Assembly (NCBI GenBank): GCA_016712985.1
Contig: JADJQA010000056.1
Span: 1-32,097 of the forward strand
Length of the DNA stretch: 32,097 nucleotides
Reading direction: 5' to 3'
Origin: Sulfuritalea sp.
GTDB taxonomy: Bacteria > Pseudomonadota > Gammaproteobacteria > Burkholderiales > Rhodocyclaceae
A program made the translations under genes and the position numbers. Of the stretch, positions 8,515 through 17,300 are shown one piece after another (within the stretch, counting starts at the first letter, position 1; each line of letters begins with the position of its first letter). Under the pieces are notes generated by a model. That model was not told the DNA's origin. It was given only the letters and a program-made list of their open reading frames with translations, and did no database searches.

Positions 8515-10680
8515 TCAAAACCCGCTTTCGCGCACCAGCAGACTGGCAAGACCCTGCAGCCAGCCGGCGGTAAGCATATGGGGCGCGGCACGGATCACCG
8601 CGCTGGCGAGTTGCGTCCGCGGCGATGGAGGCGGCTCCTCGAGACGCAATCGCACGCGATAGAGTGATCGCTGGACTTCGGCTCGCCCGCCGACCGTGCT
8701 GACGAGGATGGTGCCGCCATGCGCGGCGTCGAGCATCGGGTCCGGAAGTCGGAGCGTGCGTGCGGAATCGATCCCGATCACCTGTGCCTTGATCGGGACA
8801 AGACTCCCGGTCGGATAGACGCGGGCGCTGTCGCCCGGCTTCAGGTATTGCCGCCCGCGTTGGTCGACAAAGGCTTCGACGATCCATTGGTCGGGCGCGA
8901 AAAGGATCCCGAGCTGTTGTTGGGGACTGACCCAGGAGCCGGCTTGAACCAATGGATCGAGGTCGGACAGGACTCCGGAGAAGGGGGCGCGAAGCACCAG
9001 TCGGTCGACTTCATCGCGTGCGCTGCTGGCCTCCGCCATTTCCTGGCGCAGCAGGCCGCTCAGCAGGGCGCGCTGCTCGGCGTCTTCGGTCGACGAATTC
9101 GATCGCTGCAAGCGCGACCACAGCGTTGCCGTCACCGCCTCGGCGCGTGCACCGCGCGCCCGGTTGTCGGGCGAGTCGAGTGCCAGCAGCACGTCCCCGG
9201 CTACGACCATGCCGGGCGGGTGGACCTGCAGGATGCGGGCGGGATAGGGAGAATAAAGCGCCAGCGTCTTTTCGGCGCGGATCCACGCGGGCGCTTCGAT
9301 GCCATGGGGCAACGGAATTGCGCTGAGCAGGACAAGCAGCGCCAGCAGGCCCCAGGCAAGGCGCCGCCGGCTCACGGGGATATCGTTGCGTCGCGCCCAC
9401 CAAACCTTGATTTCAGACCATACGGGCAGCACGATGAACCAGACAATCTCGACCGCGAAGAGAACGATACCGAGCAGTTTGAAGAAGAACAGGTAGACCA
9501 GCAGCGCGATGGCGAGGAAGACCATCAGTCGGTAGGCCCAGGTTACGAGCGCAAACGCGACCAGAAAGCCTGCCAGTCTGGGCGGCAGGCTTTCCGCTGC
9601 GGCTTCACGCCAGCCCAGCAGGTGGCGGCGCAGAAAGGCGCGGGCCAGCGCCGAACTGCGCGCATGCAGGTTGGGCAGGTCGAGCATGTCGGAGAGCAGG
9701 AAATAGCCGTCGAAGCGCATGAACGGACTGGCGTTGACGCCCAGCGAGAGAACCCAGCTGGTAGTGGCGAGAAAGAACAGCGCAGAGCGCAACGGGCCGT
9801 CGTCGACCAGGCTCCAGGCCAGCGTGGCGATGCCGGCGACGGCGATCTCGGTGAGCATGCCGGCGGCAACGATGGCAAGGCGCTGGCGTCGATCGGTCAG
9901 CTTCCACGATTCAGAAGTGTCCGTATACAGCAGCGGAAACAGCACGACGAGGCTCACTCCCATGTGCGCGACTCGGACGCCATAGCGGGTTGCGGTGTAG
10001 GCATGACCGAGTTCGTGGAGCAGCTTCGCAGCACAGAGCGCCGTCAGGTAGGCGACGACCCCGGCGGGTGTAAAGCTTTCGTGGATGCTGGAGATGAAGC
10101 TGTCCCATTGCCTGAACGCAAGCCACAGTCCGGCGACGGTCATGGATAGAACGAGTATCGCGAAAGTCCGCGAGAAGACAAACTCGATCCGTGGCAGCGT
10201 TGCGGCCAGGAAGCGCTCGGGGCGCAGCAGCGGAATCCGGATGAACAGGTAGTGGTGCACCAGCCAACGCAGGTCGCGTCGCCGCTGGCGCGCGCTAATC
10301 TCCGCAAGGCGGGCACTGGCCGCGGGTGAGTCGGTGCGCACCAGGAAATTCTGTTGCAGGAACGCCAGCAGCGCTTGCAGGCTGCTTTCGTCCGGCGCCA
10401 GCGGGGTTTCAGCATGGACCTGATCGAGCAGCAGGTCCGCGGAAGTTTGCCAGCGCGCCAGCATTTCGAACTCGAGCCATCCGATCCGGTAGAAACGATT
10501 GGCAACCGGATCCTGAATCATCCATGCTGGCGACCCGTCGCGGTTGTCGCCGGCCGGCAACAGGATCAGGTCCTCGCGCAAGGCGGGCAGATCAAGGCTC
10601 GCCGCTCGCGGCGGAATCACCGTCGCCGGAGCCGACCCATCCGTTCCCGGCAAGATGTTCGCGCTCAAAAGCCGCTCCAC
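8515..10680 (-). CDS. PqqD-like/M50 zinc metalloprotease/HlyD fusion membrane protein
   Basis: This 721-residue protein is the last gene of the operon. Residues about 30-115 resemble a PqqD-like winged-helix domain (LILLPAGDNRDGSPAWMIQDP). A multi-pass membrane part (about 165-460) carries the M50/site-2-protease zinc motif HELGH at 222-226 and a second metal motif, NASPFMRFDG (Asp324), both intact. After the last membrane segment (about 441-458), residues 465-680 form a HlyD-like periplasmic adaptor: split lipoyl halves (ILQVHPPGMVVAGDVLLALDSPD and LVLRAPFSGVLSDLDPLV) around a short coiled coil. The likely role is processing or passing on the giant protein encoded upstream; that is inference. 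GTG 10680 overlaps the preceding gene by 16 bp; TTG 10668 (TTGA overlap, GGAG upstream) is an alternative start. Proteins with this architecture are usually annotated as peptide zinc metalloprotease or HlyD family. Confidence 0.88.
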   Translation of the reverse strand: MERLLSANILPGTDGSAPATVIPPRAASLDLPALREDLILLPAGDNRDGSPAWMIQDPVANRFYRIGWLEFEMLARWQTSADLLLDQVHAETPLAPDESSLQALLAFLQQNFLVRTDSPAASARLAEISARQRRRDLRWLVHHYLFIRIPLLRPERFLAATLPRIEFVFSRTFAILVLSMTVAGLWLAFRQWDSFISSIHESFTPAGVVAYLTALCAAKLLHELGHAYTATRYGVRVAHMGVSLVVLFPLLYTDTSESWKLTDRRQRLAIVAAGMLTEIAVAGIATLAWSLVDDGPLRSALFFLATTSWVLSLGVNASPFMRFDGYFLLSDMLDLPNLHARSSALARAFLRRHLLGWREAAAESLPPRLAGFLVAFALVTWAYRLMVFLAIALLVYLFFFKLLGIVLFAVEIVWFIVLPVWSEIKVWWARRNDIPVSRRRLAWGLLALLVLLSAIPLPHGIEAPAWIRAEKTLALYSPYPARILQVHPPGMVVAGDVLLALDSPDNRARGARAEAVTATLWSRLQRSNSSTEDAEQRALLSGLLRQEMAEASSARDEVDRLVLRAPFSGVLSDLDPLVQAGSWVSPQQQLGILFAPDQWIVEAFVDQRGRQYLKPGDSARVYPTGSLVPIKAQVIGIDSARTLRLPDPMLDAAHGGTILVSTVGGRAEVQRSLYRVRLRLEEPPPSPRTQLASAVIRAAPHMLTAGWLQGLASLLVRESGF

Positions 10681-12020
10681 TGGCGCAGCGCGGCGAGGGG
10701 CCGGCGGAGCACGTAATAGATCAGTGCAACGCGGTCGCCGTGGATCTTGGCCGTGCCCTTCAACCCGATTCGCGCGCTGTCGGCGCTTTCGGCGTCGAAC
10801 GCACCGCGCAACCGATAGGACGCCACCCCGTCCGGCGAGAGCACCGCCTGGTAGCTGGTTTCGCGAAGCCGGGCCTCGAGTGGCGACAACGGTGCGACGT
10901 GTAGGAACAACCGGATCCGCGCGCCTTCGTCGAGTGCGATCGCGTCGGCTACCGGCAGATAGACCAGGACCCCGCTGTCACGCGGGTCAGCGAGCTGCAG
11001 CACGCGTTCGCCGGTGACGACGGGGCGGCCCTGCCAGTCATTGATGTCGCCGAAGACGGCGATGCCGTCACGAGGCGCGCTGACATCGACCCGGCCGAGT
11101 TGTTCCTCGAATGCCTTTACCTCGGCGCGACGCTCGGCGATCCGGCTTTGCAGAGTTGCCACGTCGCCGCGCGACTTGCTGTCCTCGAAGGCCTTCTGCT
11201 GCGCGGTGAGCAGTTCGGCGGCGGCAACATCAAGCGCGCGGGCCGCGACCTCGCGCCGGTTGCGCAAGGTGGTGTCGTCGAGCGAAAACAGCGGCTGTCC
11301 GGCCTTGACGACCTGATTGGGCTGGACGTGAAACGCCTTGATCACACCGTCGATCGGCGCGGCGATGGCGACCGCCTTGAGCGCGACCACTTCTGCCGGG
11401 GCCAAGGCGGTCTGGCGGACCGGCAGCAAGGGCAGCAGGACCAGCGCGAGGACGATGGCCCAGCGCCTTGGCCCGACCGGCAGCTTCCAGGCAAAGCGGC
11501 GACCGGGTTTGCGCATCAACGCCCATGCACAGTAGGACCAGGTCGCCTGAAGGCGCCCGATCAGGGCCATGTCGTTCGCATCGGGTGGCTTGTCGAAGCA
11601 GATCAGGACCACACCGAGCCGTTCCGCTTGCGCAGCGAGCGGAACGGCGACCAGGTGGGCGGGCCACCATTCTTGCCAGCCGCTGACAACCGCCGCAGGA
11701 AGTACCCGCGATTCGGCTGAATCGCCTGCGTCGGAGTCGATCTCGGCCAGGTTCAGCAGTTGTGGTACTTCGGCGAGATTTGGCCACAGGGCGTCGACCA
11801 GGCGCCGCAGCCATACGGTAAACGGGCTGTCTTCGGATAGCGTCGCCAAGCCCGAAACGGCAAGCAGCACGGGGCCGGTCGAGCCGCGGCGCCAGACCTG
11901 CGCTTGCCGGTACGGCAGTAGCTGCCACGTCTCGTTGGCGATGGTGAAGGCGAGCGCCTCGAGCGAACTCGCTTCACGGCAGCGCTGCTCCGCCAGCAGC
12001 ACGAGACCGTTGTCGATCAC
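10665..12020 (-). CDS. Membrane HlyD-family adaptor with N-terminal GAF-like domain
   Basis: The protein has 451 residues when started at GTG 12020, which overlaps the stop of the upstream adaptor (GTGA). Residues 1-170 are a soluble domain with a GAF-like pattern (EALAFTIANETWQLLPYRQAQ, then HLVAVPLAAQAERLGVVLICF). One membrane segment follows at about 186-201 (RWAIVLALVLLPLLPV), placing the N-terminal domain in the cytoplasm. The remainder is a periplasmic adaptor: first lipoyl half VAIAAPIDGVIKAFHVQPNQ (218-237), a helical hairpin at about 250-312, second half VDVSAPRDGIAVFGDINDW, then a beta-barrel region ending IYYVLRRPLAALRQW. The family bridges inner-membrane exporters to TolC. A cytoplasmic sensory or docking domain on such an adaptor is unusual and may replace an ATPase contact; that is inference. 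Confidence 0.87.
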   Translation of the reverse strand: MIDNGLVLLAEQRCREASSLEALAFTIANETWQLLPYRQAQVWRRGSTGPVLLAVSGLATLSEDSPFTVWLRRLVDALWPNLAEVPQLLNLAEIDSDAGDSAESRVLPAAVVSGWQEWWPAHLVAVPLAAQAERLGVVLICFDKPPDANDMALIGRLQATWSYCAWALMRKPGRRFAWKLPVGPRRWAIVLALVLLPLLPVRQTALAPAEVVALKAVAIAAPIDGVIKAFHVQPNQVVKAGQPLFSLDDTTLRNRREVAARALDVAAAELLTAQQKAFEDSKSRGDVATLQSRIAERRAEVKAFEEQLGRVDVSAPRDGIAVFGDINDWQGRPVVTGERVLQLADPRDSGVLVYLPVADAIALDEGARIRLFLHVAPLSPLEARLRETSYQAVLSPDGVASYRLRGAFDAESADSARIGLKGTAKIHGDRVALIYYVLRRPLAALRQWSGF

Positions 12021-12805
12021 CTCAGTCCGGTGAAGTGGGCGCTGCCGCTCATTCCGGCGAGGAGCTCGGGGAAAGCAGAAGCAAAGCGACCTTCGATCTC
12101 TATGGTTTGCGCGGCGGTGTCGACCCGCGCGCCGATGGCGGAAACCCTTGCCGGATACCTGCGACCGGTTTCGTCCACGGCGACTTCGAAGGGGGTGCCA
12201 AGCTTCAATTCCTTGAGCCACCGTGACGGCGCATTGATCCGGAGTTTGAGCGGGCCATTGCTTATGAGTTCGGCGAGCGGGGCGCCGACGCTGGTGCCCT
12301 GATGGGGTTTCACATGGATCTTCGCCACCCGGCCGGAAAACGGCGCCGTCACGCTGCACTGGGCCAACTGCGCGCGCGCAAGCTCGAGTTGCCCGACCGC
12401 CCTGTCCGCGGCGGCGGCGGCGAGATTGACCTCGACTTCGCCGGCGGCCTGCAGCCCCTGCAAGCGGACCTTGGCGTCAAGGTTCTCGCGCGCGCCTCTC
12501 AGTTCGGCGTCGGCGATCTTGAGGCGGGCGGCATTCTCGCTGCAATCGAAAGCGATCAGTGTCCGGCCCTTGTCGAAACTGCTGCCGAGGGTGACCGCCA
12601 GGTCGCGGATGCGGCCGGTCATCGGTGCCACCAGCACGGTCTCGTGCTCGGGCGCGATCAGCACGCGGACGACATTGGGGTCCACGCCCGGAGTCGTCGT
12701 CGAAGGCGCTTGCGCCAGGGTTGTGCCGCTGGCGAGCCAGCAGCTCAAGGCGATCGCGCCGGTCTTGCGCCAGCGTCTGTTTGGGGTCTGCGGCATCGCG
12801 CTCAT
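12017..12805 (-). CDS. Periplasmic HlyD/RND-type adaptor protein
   Basis: This is a 262-residue membrane-fusion protein with a cleavable signal peptide (charged start, hydrophobic GAIALSCWLASG, likely cut after AQA at residue 33). It has the split lipoyl domain (VLVAPMTGRIRDLAVTLGSSFDKGRTL at 58-84 and CSVTAPFSGRVAKIHVKPHQG at 150-170), a helical hairpin between the halves (about 90-148), and a short beta-barrel with the motif ARVDTAAQTIEIEGRF typical of RND-type adaptors. It lacks the N-terminal membrane anchor of classical HlyD. ATG 12805 overlaps the TolC stop (ATGA), and its own stop overlaps the next gene. A longer frame upstream of this ATG only reads through tolC. Confidence 0.92.
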   Translation of the reverse strand: MSAMPQTPNRRWRKTGAIALSCWLASGTTLAQAPSTTTPGVDPNVVRVLIAPEHETVLVAPMTGRIRDLAVTLGSSFDKGRTLIAFDCSENAARLKIADAELRGARENLDAKVRLQGLQAAGEVEVNLAAAAADRAVGQLELARAQLAQCSVTAPFSGRVAKIHVKPHQGTSVGAPLAELISNGPLKLRINAPSRWLKELKLGTPFEVAVDETGRRYPARVSAIGARVDTAAQTIEIEGRFASAFPELLAGMSGSAHFTGLR

Positions 12806-14355
12806 CGGTCCCCGGCTGTTTTGAGGGAAGCGTTCGAGGCGCGGGGCAGGCCGGCGGGCTTGAAACTGGTGCCTTCCCAGTCCTTGAGCGTGGCCTCGAT
12901 CGAGCGTGCCAGTGATTTCACGTCGTGACTGGCGATCTCCTGTGGCAGTACGTCGAAACCGACCGAGTTGTAAAGCCGTCCCCATGCCGCCTGGGCATTG
13001 GAGTAGCTGGCGTAACGCTGGTACTCGGTGAGCAGGTGGCGGGCTTCGGCACGTATCACCTCGAGTTCGGAGTCGACACGGCTGGTTGCAGCAGATTTCG
13101 AGTATTGGAACAGTTGCTCGTCCACGCGCGCCGATTCGCCGGCGATTTCGAGATCCTTGAGCGCCAGCGCATAGCGCTGAACCGCGATGCGCACCTGGGT
13201 CAGCACCGCCATGGCGAGCGCCATGCGGCGATGATCGTCGGTGCGGTTCTGTGCTTCGTGCGCACGCTCGAGTGCCGGCCGCGACGCGAAACGGAACAGA
13301 TTCCACGACAGGCGCACCCCCGAGTCGCTCCAGGATTGGTTGTAAAGGAAGCGGTTGGAGTCGTACTGCGCATTGAAGAAATCCAGCTGGACGCCGGGCA
13401 GGGTCAGGATCATTGCCGCCTTGATGTCATTGGCAGTGACCCTTTTGCGGTACCACTCTTCCATGAGTTCCGGACGCCGCTCGAGCGCCATGGTTTCGAG
13501 TTCTTCGATATTGCCCGGGATTGGCGGCAAGGCTTGTTCCTTCTCCTCCGCCAGCGTAAAGCGCACAGAGGGCGGGATCGACAGCAGCGCGGAAAGTTCG
13601 GCCTGCGCCAGTTCCAGCTCCTGGCGCCGCTGCGACAGCAAGGTCACCGCATCAAGCAGTGCGCGCTGGTAGGCGAGCGTAACCGGCTGCGGCAACAGGC
13701 CCTGCTTGCCGACCTGGCGCGACCGGTCCAGCGCCTTGTCCACGCGGACCAGCAGATCGTCGACGCGGGCGATCAGCCTTTGCGCGCCGAGCGCCCGCCA
13801 ATAGGCGTTGCGGGTGTCCTGCAATACGTTCTGGACGACCTTTCGCTGACGCTCTTCGGCCATCAGGAACTGATCGGCCTTTTGCTGCGCGCGGTAGTAG
13901 GAGACGCCGAAGTCGAGGAGATTCCACGAGAATTCCACGTTGGCGAGCGAGCGGTTGCGTTCCTGGGAGGTCGAAGGCGACAAGGTTTCGACGCCGGTCA
14001 GGATGTTTACCGACCTGCCGCCGGAATCGTTGTCGCGCGTCACGTACCCGGCGCCGACCAGCAGGCGGGGCATCATGTCCCAGCGCGAGACGGCATGCAG
14101 CCCATCGGCCAGGGCGTTTTCCATCAGCTTGAGCCGGTAGTCCAGGTTGTACTTCAATGCTCGAGCGGCGGCTTCATGGAAAGTCAGTGGCGCCGTGATC
14201 GGCTCTTGTTCGGCATACATTTCCAGGCGGTCCGCGGCAACGCGGTTCTTGATTTCCTGCTGCGAAAAGCGTTCCGGTGCGACCGAGGCGCAGCCCGACA
14301 GGGCGAGCACGATCGCCGATGCGAGAGCGCCACGTTTAAGGTGCTTTCGGTTCAT
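12802..14355 (-). CDS. TolC-family outer-membrane efflux lipoprotein
   Basis: This 517-residue TolC-like channel is of normal family length. The signal peptide ends in a lipobox (LALSGC, Cys22), so the mature protein should be lipid-anchored in the outer membrane like NodT-type OMFs. Two repeats of the OEP fold are visible: the first with FHEAAARALKYNLDYRL near residue 60 and the second with LETMALERRPELMEEWYRKR near 290, each followed by long alpha-helical stretches. AAGGAC lies at ribosome-binding distance before ATG 14355. The gene sits only 26 bp after the giant protein's stop and overlaps the adaptor gene, which ties it to this operon and suggests it is the exit duct for the giant protein. 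Confidence 0.93.
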   Translation of the reverse strand: MNRKHLKRGALASAIVLALSGCASVAPERFSQQEIKNRVAADRLEMYAEQEPITAPLTFHEAAARALKYNLDYRLKLMENALADGLHAVSRWDMMPRLLVGAGYVTRDNDSGGRSVNILTGVETLSPSTSQERNRSLANVEFSWNLLDFGVSYYRAQQKADQFLMAEERQRKVVQNVLQDTRNAYWRALGAQRLIARVDDLLVRVDKALDRSRQVGKQGLLPQPVTLAYQRALLDAVTLLSQRRQELELAQAELSALLSIPPSVRFTLAEEKEQALPPIPGNIEELETMALERRPELMEEWYRKRVTANDIKAAMILTLPGVQLDFFNAQYDSNRFLYNQSWSDSGVRLSWNLFRFASRPALERAHEAQNRTDDHRRMALAMAVLTQVRIAVQRYALALKDLEIAGESARVDEQLFQYSKSAATSRVDSELEVIRAEARHLLTEYQRYASYSNAQAAWGRLYNSVGFDVLPQEIASHDVKSLARSIEATLKDWEGTSFKPAGLPRASNASLKTAGDR

Positions 14356-14381
14356 GTTTGTCCTTGGTGGTTCTTCAATGT

Positions 14382-17300
14382 TCAGATCCCGGCGAGGCGT
14401 TGGGCAGCATGGCGTTGACTGCCCCAGGGATTGCCCGCACTCGGGGATATCGTGGTCCGGCCGGCCAGACGGATTTGCTCGCTGAAGGCCAGCGCGCCGC
14501 GCGTCCGTGGATCAGTCGTGACTGCCTCGCCCGGCTGCGGGTTCGCTGCCGACGCGTCAGAGACGAGTGGCTGCCTTTCGTAGGCCATGGCCGGGAGTTC
14601 CCCGCCTGTGGCGATGATCGAGTCGCGCGGCGTTGTTGCGTCGACTGCCGCGTTCGCGGCAAAGGGCGCCGCCGGACTGGGCGCAAAGATGCCCGAATGG
14701 GGCAGCGCGCCGTCGGTCGACAGCGAGATCCTGCCGTCGCGGCCAAGTGCGACACCCTGCAAGAACAGCCGTGTGTGCTCGGCGGTGAGTACGGCGTGGC
14801 GGACGAAAATGGCCGGATCGGCGCCGAGCCCGTTGCCATTTGGCGTGATGTCGATCTCGCGTGGCACGACGGCGCCGACGTTCGATCCCATCCCCAGCGC
14901 GTCGCTGATCTCGCGCAAGGCCTGCTCGCGCTGCACGGTTACTTCGACATAGACGATCGGATGCAGGGGGATCGGCAGGTTGATGACCCGGTTGTTGTAA
15001 CTGCCGGATTCCCACACGCTAGGCATGTCGGAGGTAAACGTATTGGCGCGCAGGCCGAGGAAGCCGGCCGCCGTGCCGCCCAGCATCCCGGTCAGGCTGT
15101 CGCGCCGGTCGATGTCCGTGGCGCGAACCGGGTCCGGTGCATTCAGCACCAGGGGCAGCGGAATCCTGACCAGCAGGCTGCTTGTCGCGATCGCGGGTGC
15201 CGCCGCCCCATCGATGCTCGAAGCGCTGACGGTCAAGGTGAAATCCGTCTGCTGCGTGAGCGCAGGCAGGATTTTCAGCCCGGCCAGTTGCGCAGGGGTC
15301 AGCGTAGCGGTCCCGGCGGTGATGACGATGACATCGCCGGCTGCGTTGCTGAGCGTTGCGCCGGCGGGGATTCCGGAAATCGTCACCGCCGCGCCGAGGG
15401 TTTCGGGTGCGGGCCCGTTGGTGTCGGTAACCCCCAAGGTAATCTGCAGCGGAATCGGATCGGTCTGCGGGCTGTTGCTGGCATCGGCAACTGGTGTGGC
15501 GAGAGACGGCGCGTCCGATACCGGCGTCACATTCAGGGTGATGGTGTTGGGAACAAGGTCGAAACCGTCCAGCCCGTCTCCCACCGAGAAGGCGAACGTG
15601 GCGAGCCCGGTTCCGGCGAGGTTCGCGGGTGGCACGAAACGCAGTTTGCCGGCATCGATGTCGGCCTTGGACACGATCTGCCCGGCGACGACGGCGACGC
15701 CATCGAGCAGCAGCGCGCCGGTCGCGGGAACCGTGTCGATCCTGACCGAAGCGAAATCCTTGGCCGGGCTGACCGTGTCGACGTCTGCAAACCCGAAGTT
15801 CGCGGCGCTGATCACCAAAGGTGTGTCTTCATTGGTCGTCAGCGTGTTGTCCGCGCCCGTCGGCTCGTTGTTCCTGCCAAAAATGGTCAAGGTCAGCGTC
15901 GATGTCGCCGTCCCGCCCTGGCCGTCGCTGGCCTGGTAACTCACGGTTTCGGTCAGGGTTGCGCCAGGGATGAGGCCCGCCACTGCCGGGTTGAGCGAGT
16001 CCAGCGTGTAGGTATATGCGCCGTTGGCGGCAATCTGGATGCTGCCGTAGGTGACCGCGACATTGTTGCCGACATTGCCGGCGCTGCCATTCACCTGGGC
16101 TACCGAAAGCGTGTCGACCTCGATATCGGTGTCGGCCTGGTCGGCGTACCCGCCGGTATGGCCAACCGCATTCAGGACGTTGCCGGTCGGATGCGCCGCG
16201 CCGTCTATCGCAAAGTTGGTATCGGCGTTTGCTGCCGGCGCATCGTTGGCACCGTTGACCGTAATGGTGAGTTGGGCGACGTCCGTGAGCCCGCCCGCAT
16301 CGCTTACGGTGTAAGTGAAAGACTCGCTGACGCTCTGGCCCGTCCGCAACGCCTGCACCGTGGGGTTGGTTTCGTTGATCACGTACGTGTAGCTGCCGCC
16401 GGCATTCAATGTGAGGCTGCCGTAGGTGCCGGCGAGGGCCGCGCCCAGCGTGCCCGTCGTGCCGGTGCCCGCCGCCTCGGTGCCCGTGCGCACGGCGGAC
16501 ACCGCCTTGGCTTCGCCGGTCACATCGACATCGGTGTCATTGGTGAGCACGTTGCCCGTGCCGTTCGCGCCCGTCGTGCCGTTGGCCGTGCCCCCGGCCT
16601 CCACCGCCGTCGCCGTGTCGTCCACGCCGACCGGCGCATCGTTGCGCCCGTCGATCGTGATGGTCAGTTGCGCGACATCCGACAGACCGCCGGAATCGCG
16701 CGCGGTGTATGTGAACGCGTCGCTTAGCGTCTGCCCGGTCACCCGCAGCGCCTGCACCGCCGGGTTCGTCTCGTCGATCACATACGCATAGGTCCCATCG
16801 CTTTGCAGCGTCAGGCTGCCGTAGGTACCCGCCAGCGCCGTACCCAACGTGCCCGCCGTGCCCGTGCCGGCTGCCTCAGTTCCGGTGCGCAAGGCGCTGA
16901 CGGACCGCGTATCGCCGCTGTCCAGATCGGTGTCGTTGGTCAGAACGTTGCCCGTGCCGTTCGCGCCCGCCGTGGCGTTGGCCGTGCCCCCGGCTTCCAC
17001 CGCCGTCGCCGTGTCATCCACGCCGACCGGCGGGTCGTTGACCGGGCTGACGTTCAGCGCCACCACATCGGTCGCGGTGGAGAATGCGCTGGTGCCGCCG
17101 TTGGCCGCGGTGCTCACCGTTGTGCCGGCGGCACCCGATGTCTGGTCCCAGGCCCGCACCGTCAGGCCGTTGGCGACGCTGCCATTGGCGTTCAAATTGG
17201 GCTGGAAATAGACGCGATCGGTCGGCCTCAGGAGCAAGGCGGCAGTGTCGGACACGGCGGGTAACGGCGCCCACGTTCCGCCGTTGTCGGTGGAAAAGAA

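Noticed and set aside
8719..10149. 476-codon plus-strand frame
   Set aside because: It is antisense to the M50-HlyD gene and shows no domain of its own. The same applies to the 497-codon plus frame at 12925-14418 opposite tolC.
14358..16727. 789-codon open frame on the plus strand, antisense to the giant gene
   Set aside because: It lies wholly opposite clear repeat-protein coding, is Arg/Gly/Val-rich without domain features, and is the expected antisense shadow of GC-rich codons.
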